DNA of 64,000 nt from AP-15 sp963716115 (GTDB lineage Bacteria; Pseudomonadota; Alphaproteobacteria; ATCC43930; CGMCC-115725), in contig CAVQSZ010000032.1 in NCBI GenBank assembly GCA_963716115.1, forward strand, positions 1-64,000, in the 5' to 3' direction. Of the stretch, positions 1 to 10,013 are shown one piece after another. Both the position numbers and the translations under genes were made by a program. Every line of letters begins with the position of its first letter. Position 1 is the stretch's first letter. Below the pieces are notes generated by a model. That model saw only the letters and a program-made list of their open reading frames with translations. It was not told the origin of the DNA and searched no databases.

Positions 1-408
1 GTGGTCCGGGCCGCGCAGGTCGCCGGCGCCCACGAGTTCATCCAGCGGCTGCCGCACGGCTATTCGACGCAGCTCGAGGAGAGCGCGTCCAACCTGTCGG
101 GCGGCCAGCGCCAGCGCCTGGCGATCGCCCGCGCGCTGATCCACGACCCGCCGGTCCTGGTGTTCGACGAGGCCACCAGCTCGCTCGACCCGGAAAGCGA
201 GGCGATCGTGCAGCAGCACCTCTCGGGCATCGCCCGCGGCCGCACCATCGTCATCGTCACCCACCGGCTTTCCTTCGTCGCCCGCGCCGACGCCATCATC
301 GTCGTCGACCAGGGCCGCCTGGTTCAGGTCGGCCCGCATGATTCCCTGCTGCGCAGCTGCCTCCCCTACAATCAGCTGTGGAGCCAGCAGGCGCGGGTCT
401 ACCAATAG
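1..408 (+). CDS. Type I secretion ABC transporter, C-terminal ATPase part (5' end outside window)
   Basis: This is the end of an ABC ATPase domain that would power export of a protein substrate across the inner membrane. The ABC signature LSGGQRQRLAIARAL is followed by a Walker B stretch (VLVFDEATSSLD) and the switch histidine in THRL. The reading frame is open from base 1, so the GTG there is not the true start; the membrane domain lies upstream. The gene stops 10 bases before an HlyD-type adaptor, the usual pairing of type I secretion systems, and a candidate RTX substrate is encoded at 3759-7130. The subfamily (with or without an N-terminal peptidase domain) cannot be seen from this fragment. 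Confidence 0.9.
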   Translation: MVRAAQVAGAHEFIQRLPHGYSTQLEESASNLSGGQRQRLAIARALIHDPPVLVFDEATSSLDPESEAIVQQHLSGIARGRTIVIVTHRLSFVARADAIIVVDQGRLVQVGPHDSLLRSCLPYNQLWSQQARVYQ

Positions 409-418
409 CGGGCATGAC

Positions 419-1813
419 ATGAGCGACGCCGCGGCCCCGGCCGCCCTCCCCGCGAACGACACGGCGCCGGCGCCGCGCGCGCTGATCGACTACGACTTCC
501 AAAGCGTGCTCGCCGCGCCGCCGAAGCGGCGGATGGTGCTGTGGCTGATGACCGGGTTCGTCGCCGCCGCCGCGCTTGCGCTCGGGCTCGCCCAGGTCGA
601 TGTCGTGGTCAGCGCCAACGGCCGCATCGTCACCAGCGACAGCGAGATCGTGGTCCAGCCGCTCGAAACCTCGGTCGTGCGCTCGCTGGCGGTCAAGATG
701 GGCCAGAAGGTCAAGGCCGGCCAGGTGCTGGCGACGCTCGACCCGACCTTCGCCGGGGCCGACGAGGACGAGCTCAGCGGCAAATTGCGCCACCTGCAGG
801 CGGCCTGCGACCGGATCGAGGCCGAGCTCGCCGGGGCGGTCTACGATCCCGCCGACCCCAATCAGGACGAGCGCACCCAGAGCGACATCTTCCGCAAGCG
901 GCATGACGAGTACGCCGCCCGCATCGCCGCCTCCGAGGGCAAGGCCGCGGAATACGAGGCCGATCTGGCGGCGCACAAGATCGAGGCCAAGGGGCTCGAC
1001 CGGCAGATCGGCTTGGCGACCCAGGCGGAGGGCATCTACCAGACCCTGGTGGCCAAGGACCTGGCCTCGCGGCTCAAGCTGATCGAGGCGAGCCAGCGCC
1101 GGGTCGAGCTGGAATCGCGGCTCTCGACCAATCAGGGCGAGCAGCAGAAGCTGGGCCAGGAGATCGCCGAGACCACCGCCGACCGCAACGCCTTTGTCGG
1201 CGAGTGGAAGCGCAAGCTCGCCGAGGATATGGCCCAGACCCGCGGCGACCGGGACGCGACCGCGGCGCGGCTGTCGAAGGCGCGGCTGCGGCGCGAATTG
1301 GCGGTGCTGAGGGCGCCGCGCGACGCCACCGTCCTGGAGCTGGCGGCGCGCACCGAGGGGGCGGTGGTGCGCGAGGCCGAGCCGTTGATCCGGCTGGTGC
1401 CGGCCGACGTGCCGCTCGTCGCCGAGGTCGAGGTCGACACCCGCGACGTGGCGCGGCTGCATATCGGCGACCCGGTCACGATCAAGCTCGAAGCATTGCC
1501 GTGGCAGCAGCACGGCCTCGCCCATGGCGAGCTGAAGACCCTGACCCCGGACACGGTCGAGGACCGCAGCCCGCGCGAGACCGCCGAGGACATGACCGCG
1601 CCCGGGCTCAAAACGCAGGCGCGGCAGAGCCCCATTCACTACCGCGCCCGCATCGCGCTGACCGAGGAGAAGTTCCGCAACCTGCCCGAGGGATTTGAAT
1701 TGCGCCCCGGCATGCGCCTCGTCGCCGACATCAAGGTCGGCCGCCGCTCGCTGCTGCACTACGTGCTGAACCCGATCACCCGCGTCATCGACGAGAGCAT
1801 GCGCGAGCCGTGA
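419..1813 (+). CDS. HlyD family type I secretion periplasmic adaptor
   Basis: This 464-residue membrane fusion protein would link the ABC exporter to an outer-membrane channel. It has a cytoplasmic N-terminus, one membrane segment near residues 40-60 (VLWLMTGFVAAAALALGLAQ), a first lipoyl half with the GQKVKAGQVLATLDPTFA motif, a long coiled-coil hairpin rich in Glu, Arg and Ala, then the second lipoyl half and the HlyD C-terminal beta region (ELRPGMRLVADIKVGRRS). I chose the ATG at 419 because it fits the family's N-terminus and lies 10 bases after the ATPase stop; an in-frame ATG at 338 would overlap that gene. No outer-membrane component is encoded in the window. Confidence 0.93.
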   Translation: MSDAAAPAALPANDTAPAPRALIDYDFQSVLAAPPKRRMVLWLMTGFVAAAALALGLAQVDVVVSANGRIVTSDSEIVVQPLETSVVRSLAVKMGQKVKAGQVLATLDPTFAGADEDELSGKLRHLQAACDRIEAELAGAVYDPADPNQDERTQSDIFRKRHDEYAARIAASEGKAAEYEADLAAHKIEAKGLDRQIGLATQAEGIYQTLVAKDLASRLKLIEASQRRVELESRLSTNQGEQQKLGQEIAETTADRNAFVGEWKRKLAEDMAQTRGDRDATAARLSKARLRRELAVLRAPRDATVLELAARTEGAVVREAEPLIRLVPADVPLVAEVEVDTRDVARLHIGDPVTIKLEALPWQQHGLAHGELKTLTPDTVEDRSPRETAEDMTAPGLKTQARQSPIHYRARIALTEEKFRNLPEGFELRPGMRLVADIKVGRRSLLHYVLNPITRVIDESMREP

Positions 1814-1859
1814 CGAACCGTCTGCGATGACCTGCTGTCGCCCGGCCGGCGCGCTCTAT

Positions 1860-2007
1860 TCCCCCTCTCCGCCCCTGGGGGCGGAGAGGGTCGGGGTGAG
1901 GTGGGGGAGGGCGTGGTCCGGTGCGTGGCGCCCACCTCACCCTCCCCATCGCCGCTGCGATGGGTCCCCTCCCTCTCCCCCCCGAGGGGCGGAGAGGGCG
2001 AGCCTGA
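1860..2007. repeat. Dispersed intergenic palindromes (C/T-rich with G/A-rich arms)
   Basis: Two back-to-back copies of a common alphaproteobacterial intergenic repeat lie here: CCCCCTCTCCGCC...GGCGGAGAGGG then GGTCGGGGTGAGG (1860-1905), and the reverse arrangement CCTCACCCTCCC...CCTCTCCC...GGGGCGGAGAGGG (1931-2007). The same family recurs at 45549-45694 and 49609-49651. It can form strong hairpins and may act as a transcription attenuator, but that is inference. Confidence 0.75.
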
Positions 2008-2054
2008 GCTGCCTCCACCAAGATCGACATGTCGCAACCAATGAAAGCCCTCCC

Positions 2055-2339
2055 ATGCCCACTTATTTCTGCGACCGCCTGAAGGAGGTCAGCGTCGTCA
2101 ACGGCGTCGCCCGGCTCGAGTTCGAGCGGCTCGAAGCCGGCGGGGCCGGCGACGGCCGCGAGGTCCGGGCGGTTCCCGAGCTGACCCTGGCGATCCCGCT
2201 GCAAGGCATCGTCCACGCAATGGGCGTCCTCGACGCCTTGCGCGAGCGCCTGCTGCGCGACGGCGTCCTGCAACGCAACGCCCCCGCCGGCAACGGCGCC
2301 CCGCCCGACCCCCCGCCCGACCGCTCGCCGAATTTCTGA
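2055..2339 (+). CDS. Small hypothetical protein downstream of the secretion genes
   Basis: This 94-residue acidic protein begins MPTYFCDRLKEVSVVNGVAR and ends in a proline-rich tail (GAPPDPPPDRSPNF). I do not recognise a family. The middle looks like a small mixed alpha/beta fold: a beta pair (VSVVNGVARLEFERLE), then a helix rich in Leu and Arg (GVLDALRERLLRDGVL). There is no signal peptide or membrane segment. The longer open frame from 1827 runs through an intergenic repeat and is unlikely to be translated, so I use the ATG at 2055. Its position between the type I exporter and the candidate substrate suggests an accessory role in secretion, but nothing in the protein proves it. Confidence 0.6.
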   Translation: MPTYFCDRLKEVSVVNGVARLEFERLEAGGAGDGREVRAVPELTLAIPLQGIVHAMGVLDALRERLLRDGVLQRNAPAGNGAPPDPPPDRSPNF

Positions 2340-2378
2340 GGCCGGGCGAGGACGCGGCCGTGACGGCGACCACACCCG

Positions 2379-2640
2379 TCATCCCCGCGAAAGCGCAGGG
2401 TTGTCCGGGGAAATTCTCCTTGCACGCCGAGCGGGTTTCGATCTTGCATCGAACCATGCGAAAGTCGTCTTGGCCGGGCTTGGCCCGGCCATCCACGCCT
2501 TGCGGCGCCCGAGGGAAAGACGTGGATGCCCGGCACAAGGCCGGGCAAGACGACTTTAATTTGTTTTCGATCAATACCAAACACTCACAGACCGCAGACC
2601 AAAATTTTCCCGGACAACCCTGCGCGAAAGCGGGGACCCA
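2379..2640. repeat. Nested inverted repeat, copy A
   Basis: Outer arms are ATCCCCGCGAAAGCGCAGGG near 2384 and CCCTGCGCGAAAGCGGGGAC near 2618, each flanked by TTGTCCGGGGAAA or its complement. An inner palindrome spans about 2463-2556 (GTCGTCTTGGCCGGGCTTGG against CCGGGCAAGACGAC). A second copy lies at 2902-3161. The elements carry no gene and are probably non-autonomous palindromic repeats. Confidence 0.75.
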
Positions 2641-2901
2641 GGACCGTCGGTCGCGGAATGCTCGAAAAGCGTCCTTGTGAGCACCCCGCCGGCTTTGAGC
2701 GGGACTACCGCGGGCGCCCTTTGGTGCTCGTCGAAGCGCCACCAGACCATGAGCGATGCGATGCTGCGCGAAGAGCAGGTCAAGAAGCGGCGGCGGCCTG
2801 GAAGCCGGAGCTGATCGAACGCCGCAATCCGCCATGGCGGGACCTCTACGACGGGCTGCTGGGATCGCACCCCGCCCTGCTCGAGCCGGAGACCGGCCCC
2901 C
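2641..2901. other. Non-repeat stretch between two repeat copies, no supported gene
   Basis: Open frames run through this stretch and into the flanking repeats (for example one spanning 2526-3347), but they show no recognisable domain. The unique 200 bases could be a decayed gene fragment (one frame reads LIERRNPPWRDLYDGLLG), but I cannot assign it. Confidence 0.4.
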
Positions 2902-3161
2902 TGGGTCCCCGCTTTCGCGCAGGGCTGTCCGGGGAAAATCTGCTTGCAGGCCAGACGTGTTTCGATGCCCCTTCGACCAATATAAAGTCGTCTTGGCCGG
3001 GCTTGACCCGGCCATCCACGTCTTCCGGCGCCCGAAGGCAAGACGTGGATGCGCGGATCAAGTCCACGCAAGACGACTTTAGATTGTTTCCGACGAAGAA
3101 CAACATTCCTGGATTGAAGACACGATTTTCCCCGGACAGCCCTGCGCGAAAGCGGGAACCC
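2902..3161. repeat. Nested inverted repeat, copy B
   Basis: The structure matches the copy at 2379-2640: outer arms GGTCCCCGCTTTCGCGCAGG (2905) and CCTGCGCGAAAGCGGGAACC (3141), and an inner palindrome 2985-3081 beginning GTCGTCTTGGCCGGGCTTGA and ending CGCAAGACGACTTTA. Confidence 0.75.
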
Positions 3162-3758
3162 GGCGATGCCGCGGTTCTGCAGGCGCCCTGCGTGCAAGGC
3201 GGTCTTGCAGCCGTCATTTCGAGGATGCACCCTAACCGCCAACGATCCGGCCCCACCTGCCGGCGGTGCTGCAAGGACTGGCCGGATACCGCCCGATATC
3301 TTAACCATTTGAAATTTATTTATTGGGAAGTCCATAGTTCAGGATAATGTAAGGGATTTATGATACGTATTGAACGTTCGGCGTGAGCGCCGCCCCCTTC
3401 GAAGGTTGAGCACGCACCTTGGGCCGTCCAGCGTCAGCAAGCAGCATGCACGGCCAGCGCCGCTCCGTCGATGCGATCGGCTGGAGCGACCGCGCCCCGA
3501 CTCGCGAGAGCGCCGGGCGCTCGGCCCTCCATCAGGTAGGGCGGATGCAATCCGCCGCCTTCGCGCGCGCGGCGTGGCTCGGTGGTGAAGTTCCTCCGTT
3601 CGCGCGCCTCCGCGACCCAATGGCCGAGCGCCGGCAAACATCCAAGACGGCGGATTGCATCCGCCCTACGCTTGCTCCCCACCCCTTGCACCAACCGGGC
3701 CGTCCACACACGCCCTACGCTTGCTTAAATGAGAGACCTTCATCAGCAAAATGAGGAC
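3162..3758. repeat. Intergenic stretch with a 135-base inverted repeat (3536-3670)
   Basis: I see no supportable gene here. The arms GTAGGGCGGATGCAATCCGCC (from 3537, 20 bases shown in part) and GGCGGATTGCATCCGCCCTA (from 3649) are inverted copies, and CGCCCTACGCTTGCT recurs at about 3709. This looks like a small palindromic mobile element. The bases before it (3290-3360) are AT-richer than the surroundings and could hold the promoter of the repeat-protein gene at 3759. Confidence 0.55.
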
Positions 3759-6700
3759 ATGATCGTGGCAGTTAAAGGAGTTTGCGGGGATCGACTTGGA
3801 CGGTAAGCGAGAGCTATGGGTGACCGATGGAACCGCCGCGGGGACCCATGAGTTGAAGGTCAGCGGCGTCAATCCGACCGCGAGCGGGTTGCTTTCGAGC
3901 CTTTACGTCGGCAATCCCCATTTCACTGTGATTGGCCAAAAGATTGCTTTTATCGGTGACGACGGCGATACAGCGGGGCTCTGGGTAACGGATCGCACCT
4001 CCGCCGGGACAATCAAGTTGATCGCTACGCCGCAGTTGTTCTCCGGTGGCACTACTCCAGAGTTTACGAACCTCGGCGACAAAGTAATATTTACTGCTGA
4101 TTATCAAAACCCTCGGGATAGTTTTGCAACGGAGCCCAGCCTTTGGGTCACTGACGGGACCGCCGCCGGAACTCGCGTTCTGACCGTTGCCGGCGCGCAG
4201 CATTACCCTTACTCCGGTCTCGAACCGAACGACCTCACGGTCGTCGGAAGCAAGGTCTTGTTCACCGGCTTCGGCATGGACAATCTCCCCGGGCTCTGGG
4301 TGACGGACGGCACGTCAAAAGCTACCAAGGAGTTGTATCACTTCGGTCTTACTCCCGACTACATCGCCGCATTCGGGAACAAGGCGCTCTTCGAAGCCCC
4401 TATTCCGGATCCGAGTACGCCAGTAAAGACTCATGATCTTTGGGTGACGGATGGGACCGTCGCCGGAACCAAGTCCTTGGCTGTCTCGGGATCGTATTTT
4501 CTCGGACTGTTGTCGACCGTTCTCGACCCAGATTTCACCGTTTTGGGAAGCAAGGTTCTGTTTGTCGGAACCGATGTCGATGCCACGCGCGATCTTTGGA
4601 TTACCGATGCGACAGCCGCCGGCACACGCGAGCTAAAAGTGGCTGGCGCCGGCCCTGACGGCCTCTTCTCTAACGTCCACCCTGATTTTACAGTTGTCGG
4701 CACTAAAGCGGTGTTTGCCGGCGAAGACGCGAGCGGCCATCCCGGGCTCTGGGTAACAAACGGCACCTCGGCGGGACGACGGAGCGAGGTCGCCGGCGCC
4801 AATGCCGACGGACTGTTTGCCGACGGGACCAATCCCGGCTTTGCCCCGCTCGGATAACAGGACGCTGTTCGCGGGCGAGGACAAAAGCGGCGACATCAAC
4901 CTTTGGGTGACCGACGCCACCGCGGACGGAACAATGGAGCTGAAGAACGTCGGAGGTATCGACGGCTAAGATCCCTCGGACATCACGGCGGTGCGGCAAC
5001 ATCGCGGTGTTCCAAGGCGTCGACAAGAAAGGCGAAGCCCGTCTCTGGGTCGACGGACGGCACCGCGAAGGGAACGAAGCTGCAGATCGCCGGCGCAAAC
5101 GAACGGTCTGAGCCCGGCTTACGTTCGACGCGATCGCCGCCACCGCCTGCCGTCCGCCGCCCTCCGGGCTGGCGCTGGCTTCGGGGTCGGACAGCGGGGT
5201 GAAGGGCGACCGGATCACCAATGTGACGAAGCCGACGATCACCGGCAAGGGCGAGGCCGGGGATACGGTGACCTTGCGTGACGGGGCGAAGGTCATCGGC
5301 ACGGCGAAGGTGGCGGCGGGCGGGACCTGGTCGGTGACGCCGGCGAGCGCGCTTGGCGGCGGGGGTGCACACGCTGACCGCGACCGAGAGCGGGGCGACC
5401 GGGACGAGCGCGGCGTCGGCGGCGTTGAAGCTGACGATCAAGGTTTCGGCGCCCGCGCCGTCGGGGCTGAGCTTTGCGGTGGCGGCGGACAAGGGGGCTT
5501 TGGGCGACACGGTGATGGTCGCCGGCAAGGGCGAGGCCGGGGATACGGTGACCCTGTTCGACGGCACGAAGGCGATCGGCACGGCGAAGGTGGCGGCGTC
5601 AGGCGGCTGGTCGATCACGACGGCGAACGCCGCTGGCGATCGGCGCGCACAGCCTGAGCGCGAGCGAGGTCGATGTCGCGGCCAACAAGAGCGCCGCGAC
5701 GCCGGCGCAGAGCCTGAGCTTTCTCGCCGCGACGCCGAACCGCGCGGTGTTTGTCGGCGGCGTCGGCGCGGACAATTTCACCGGCGGGGCCGGCAACGAC
5801 ATCTTCAAATTCTCCGCCGCCAATCTCGCCGCGACCGATACCGTCAAGGGCGGGCTCGGCAGCGACGAGCTGGTGATGACCACCGCCGGGACGGTTCGGG
5901 CGGGCCTGGTCAACGGCGTCGAGAGCTATCTCCTGGCGAATGGCGGCAAGAACAGCCTGACCCTGGTCAACGCCAACTTTACCGGCGTCACCGGGGCCTC
6001 GATCACGGTCGTCGGCGGCAATGCCGGCAACACGGTGAACGCCTCGGGGCTGACCGGGGCGAACCGGGTGGTCGCGGTCGGCGGGGCCGGCGCGGACAAT
6101 TTCACCGGCGGGGCCGGCAACGACATCTTCAAATTCTCCGCCGCCAATCTCGCCGCCGACCGACACGGTCAAGGGCGGGCTCGGCAGCGACCAGCTGGTG
6201 ATGACCACCGCCGGGACGGTGCGGGCGGGCCTGGTCAACGGCGTCGAAAGCTATCTCCTGGCCAATGGCGGCAGGAACAGCCTGACCCTGACCAACGCCA
6301 ACTTCGCCGGCGGCGTCACCGGGGCCTCGATCACGGTCTTCGGCGGGGCTGGCGGCAACACGGTCAATGCGGCGGGGCTGACCGGGGCGAACCGGGTGGT
6401 CGCGGTCGGCGGGGCCGGCGCGGACAATTTCACCGGCGGGGCCGGCAACGATGTCTTCAGATTCACCGCCGCCAATCTGTCCGCGGGCGATGCGGTTGCG
6501 GGCGGGGGCGGGACCGACCAGCTGGCGCTGACCACCGCCGGCGCGGCGCATGTGGGCCTGGTCAAGGGGGTCGAGGTCTATCATCTGGCCAATGGCGGCG
6601 CGAACAGCCTGAGCCTGTCAACGCCAACTTCACCGGCGTGACCGGGGCCTCGATCACGGTCGTCGGCGGCAGCGGCGGCAACACGCTCGGCGAGGCCGGG

Positions 6701-7130
6701 GTCGCGGCGGCCGACCGGGCGGTGCTGCGCGGCGGGGCCGGGGCCGACACGCTGATCGCCGGGCGCAATGCGCTGCTGACCGGCAATGGCGGCCCGGACC
6801 GGTTCGAGCTGACTGACACCCGGCTCGGCCGCGGTCCCGGACAAGAACACGATCGCCGACTTTGCCCACGGGGTCGACAAGATCGGGCTCAGCGAGGCGG
6901 GCTTCGGCCTCGGCGCGGCGCCGTCGGCGGCGAGCCTCTTCCAGGCCAATCCGACCGGCGCCTTCACCACCGCGGCGCAGCGCTTTGCCTACGACACCGC
7001 GACCGGCGCGCTCTTCTACGACGCCGACGGCAGCGGCCACGCCAGCGCGCCCCTGACCATCGCCAGCCTGACCCACGCCCCCACCCTCGCCGCCGGCGAC
7101 CTCTTCTTCTTTGCCGGCTCCTCGGGGTAG
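3759..7130 (+). CDS. Large repeat protein with Ig-like and RTX-type repeats, probable type I secretion substrate (multiply frameshifted)
   Basis: The N-terminal third consists of repeats built on LWVTDGTAAGT, each about 45-50 residues, suggestive of a beta-propeller. Two bacterial Ig-like units follow (ITGKGEAGDTVTLRDG at about 5230 and GKGEAGDTVTLFDG at about 5525). Then come three 108-residue units, each with an RTX-like calcium-binding motif (GADNFTGGAGNDIFKF). The C-terminus (ADFAHGVDKIGL...AGDLFFFAGSSG) resembles a type I secretion signal. The frame is broken at about 3775, 4853, 4968, 4993, 5050, 5365, 5632, 6153, 6621 and 6830, and homologous repeats resume in the new frame each time. 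The ATG at 3759 is a guess; a TTG at 3796 starts the first clear repeat. With the HlyB/HlyD genes upstream, it is probably secreted and surface-bound. It could be a true pseudogene. Confidence 0.7.
5747..6720 (+). repeat. Three tandem units of about 324 bases with RTX motifs
   Basis: The block GCGGACAATTTCACCGGCGG recurs at 5768, 6092 and 6420. The first spacing is 324 bases and the second 328: one extra codon (FAGGVTG) plus one extra base near 6153 that breaks the frame. The near-identity of units 1 and 2 suggests recent duplication. Confidence 0.85.
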
Positions 7131-7223
7131 GCGGGCGGCCCGGCCGCCGCCCCCGATCGGGTGGCTCGACCCGGCGGCCTGATCGCTATATCCTGGGGCG
7201 AACCTTAGGGTGGAGCGGATCCT

Positions 7224-9286
7224 TTGCCCTTCGACATTGTCCCCAGCGTGTGCCCGCACGATTGCCCGAGCGCCTGCGCGCTCGAGGTCGAGCGCATCGA
7301 CGCAAAGCGGATCGGGCGGGTGCGCGGCGCGCGCTCGCAGACCTACACCGCCGGCGTCGTCTGCGCCAAGGTCGCCCGCTACGCCGAGCGCCAGCACCAT
7401 CCCCTGCGCCTGTCGCAGCCGTTGCGCCGGGTCGGCGACAAGGGCGTGGGGCTGGCCGCCTTCGCGCCGATTTCCTGGGACGCCGCACTCGACGAGATCG
7501 CCGAGCGGCTGACCCAAGCCGCCCGCCGCCACGGCCCGGAGGCGGTGTGGCCCTATTACTACGCCGGCACGATGGGGATCGTGCAGCGCGACGGCATCAA
7601 CCGGCTGCGCCATGCGATGGGGTGGTCGCGCGAGGATCTGACGATCTGCAACGCGCTCTCCGATACCGGCTGGCTCGCCGGGGTCGGGGTCAAGCGCGGG
7701 ATCGACGGGCGCGAGATCGCCAAATCGGACCTGATCGTGGTGTGGGGCGGCAACCCGGTCTCGACCCAGGTCAACGTCATGACCCATGTCGCGACCGCGC
7801 GGCGGGAGCGCGGCGCGCGGCTCGTCGTCGTCGACCCCTACCGCACCGCCACCGCCGAGCAGGCCGATCTGCACCTGGCCCCGCTGCCCGGCACCGACGC
7901 GCGCGCTCGCCTGCGCGGTCATGCACGTGCTGTTCAAGGAGGGCTGCGCCGACCGCGCGTACATGGCGCGCTACACCGACGACCCGGAGGGGCTCGAAGC
8001 CCATCTCGCCGCGCGCGACCCGGCCTGGGCGGCGCGGATCACCGGGCTCGCCGAGGACGAGATCACCGCCTTCGCGCGGCTCTACGGCGGCACGAAACGC
8101 AGCTACATCCGCGTCGGCTACGGCTTTTCGCGCTCGCGCAACGGCTCCTCGCAGCTCTTCGCGGTGACCTGCCTGCCGTCGGTGACCGGCGCCTGGGCGC
8201 ATGAGGGCGGCGGCGCGCTCTATTCGAACCACGGCCTCGTCGCGCTCGACCGCACGCTCGCCGAGGGGCTTGACGTCCTCGACCCCGAAACCCGCCTCCT
8301 CGACCAGTCGCGGATCGGCCCGGTGCTGACCGGCGACCGGCGCGATCTCGGCGACGGGCCGCCGGTGACCGCGCTCTTTATCCAGAACACCAACCCGATG
8401 GTCGTCGCCCCGGATTCGGGTCTCGTGCGCCGCGGCTTCGGGCGCGAGGATTTGTTTGTCTGCGTCCACGAGCAGTTCATGACCGAGACCGCGGCGATGG
8501 CGGACATCGTGCTGCCGGCGACGACCTTTCTCGAGCACGACGACCTCTACACCGCCGGCGCCCACACCTACCTGCAGCTGAGCCGCGCGGTCGTCGAGCC
8601 GCATGGCGAATGCCGCTCGAACCACGATGTCGTCTGCGCGCTCGCCCGGCGGCTCGGGGCGCGCCACCAGGGCTTCGAGCTCAGCGCGATCGAGCTGATC
8701 GACCACACCCTGCGGGCGAGCGGGCTTCCCGGCGTCGCGAGCTGTCCGCCCGACGGCTGGCTCGACTGCTGCCCGCCGTTCGCGACCCATCATTTTCTCG
8801 ACGGCTTCGGGCACGCCGACAAGAAATTCCATTTCCGCGCCGATTGGCGGGCGCTCGGGCGCGACCATCAGCGCCTCTGCCGCCTTTCCCGACCATGAGG
8901 CGGTGATCGACGACGGCGACCCCGAGCGGCCGTTCCGCCTGGTTGCGGCGCCGTCGCGCTCGTTTCTCAACACCAGCTTCAACAACACGCCGTCGGGCAT
9001 CGCCCGCGAGGGCCGGCCGACCGCCCTCATTCACCCCGAGGCGCTGGCCTCGCTGCGGCTCGGCGACGGCGACCGGGTGCGGCTCGGCAATCGGAAGGGC
9101 AGCGTCGTCGTCCATGCCCGCGCCTTTGACGGGCTGCAGCGGCGCGTCGTCGTCGTCGAGGGGCTGTGGCCCAACCACGCCTTCGAGGAGGGGATCGGGA
9201 TCAACCTGTTGACCAGCGCCGATCCCGGCCTGCCGCGCGGCGGCGCCGTCTTTCACGACACCTCGGTCTGGCTCAAGCCGGCGTGA
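7224..9286 (+). CDS. Molybdopterin-dependent oxidoreductase (BisC/formate dehydrogenase-like; two frameshifts)
   Basis: This is a molybdenum-bis-pterin enzyme of about 687 residues. An N-terminal CPHDCPSAC motif binds a 4Fe-4S cluster. The pterin-binding domains follow: DLIVVWGGNPVSTQ near residue 175, LFIQNTNPMVVAPD near 390, and HEQFMTETAAMADIVLPATT near 420. The C-terminal dinucleotide-binding domain (HPEALASLRLGDGDRVRLGN) lies in the last 125 residues. The frame breaks at about 7905 and 8875, and coding resumes without loss. The start is a TTG preceded by GGAG at 7212. The substrate is not evident; there is no twin-arginine signal, so the enzyme is probably cytoplasmic. The VWA gene starts 7 bases after the stop. 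Confidence 0.85.
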
Positions 9287-9293
9287 GGCGGCG

Positions 9294-10004
9294 ATGAGCG
9301 GCGACAAGAAGGGGCTTCCGACCGAATCCCGCTCAGCCGAGGTCGAGGACTTTCTGAAGCGGGTCAGGGAGGCGCCGCGCGGCCCCGCCGGGGGCGGCCG
9401 CGGGCGGCTGATCTTCGCGCTCGACGCCACGGCCAGCCGCGAGCCGACCTGGGACCGCGCCTGCCGCATCCAGGGCGAGATGTTCGAATCGACGGCGGCG
9501 CTCGGCGGGCTCGAGATCCAGCTCGTCTTCTATCGCGGCTTTGCCGATTGCAAGTCGAGCCGCTGGATGACCAGCGCCGCGGAATTGCACCGGGTCATGC
9601 GCGCGGTGTTCTGCGTCGGCGGCGAGACCCAGATCGAGCGCGTGCTGAGCCATGCGATCCGCGAGACCGGGCGCCGGCGGGTCAACGCGCTCGTCTTTGT
9701 CGGCGACGCGATGGAGGAGAAGGTCGACCGGTTGTGCCGGCTGGCCGGCGAGCTCGGCCTGCTCGGGGTGCCGATTTTTCTCTTCCACGAGGGCCGCGAC
9801 CGGGTCGCCGCCGCCGCCTTCAAGCAGATGGCGTCATTGTCGCACGGCGCCTATCTGAGCTTCGACCTCGCCAGCGCCGACCGGCTGAAGGAATTGCTGG
9901 CCGCGGTCGCGGTCTACGCCGCCGGCGGCTATCGCGCGCTGGCCGCCTATGGCGAGGACAAGGGGGGCGAGGTCTTGCGGCTGACCTCGCAGCTGCGCGG
10001 CTGA
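9294..10004 (+). CDS. VWA domain-containing protein
   Basis: This 236-residue soluble protein has a von Willebrand A-like fold. The first strand LIFALDATASREPTWDRA holds a MIDAS-like DxTxS, and later strands are IQLVFYRGF, VNALVFVGDAMEEK (second acidic metal site) and VPIFLFHEGRD. A short charged N-terminus precedes the domain and no signal peptide is seen. The product is probably a cytoplasmic metal-dependent binding or scaffold protein. It sits 9 bases before a membrane J-domain gene, so the two are probably co-translated and may work together. I know of similar alphaproteobacterial proteins but no established function. Confidence 0.75.
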   Translation: MSGDKKGLPTESRSAEVEDFLKRVREAPRGPAGGGRGRLIFALDATASREPTWDRACRIQGEMFESTAALGGLEIQLVFYRGFADCKSSRWMTSAAELHRVMRAVFCVGGETQIERVLSHAIRETGRRRVNALVFVGDAMEEKVDRLCRLAGELGLLGVPIFLFHEGRDRVAAAAFKQMASLSHGAYLSFDLASADRLKELLAAVAVYAAGGYRALAAYGEDKGGEVLRLTSQLRG

Positions 10005-10013
10005 CGGGCGGCG

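Noticed and set aside
1857..2007. CRISPR-like repeat array
   Set aside because: The repeats are palindromic, of two units only and without regular spacers; they are a dispersed intergenic family.
2526..3347. A 273-codon open frame as a gene
   Set aside because: Most of it runs through the two nested inverted repeats, and it shows no domain.
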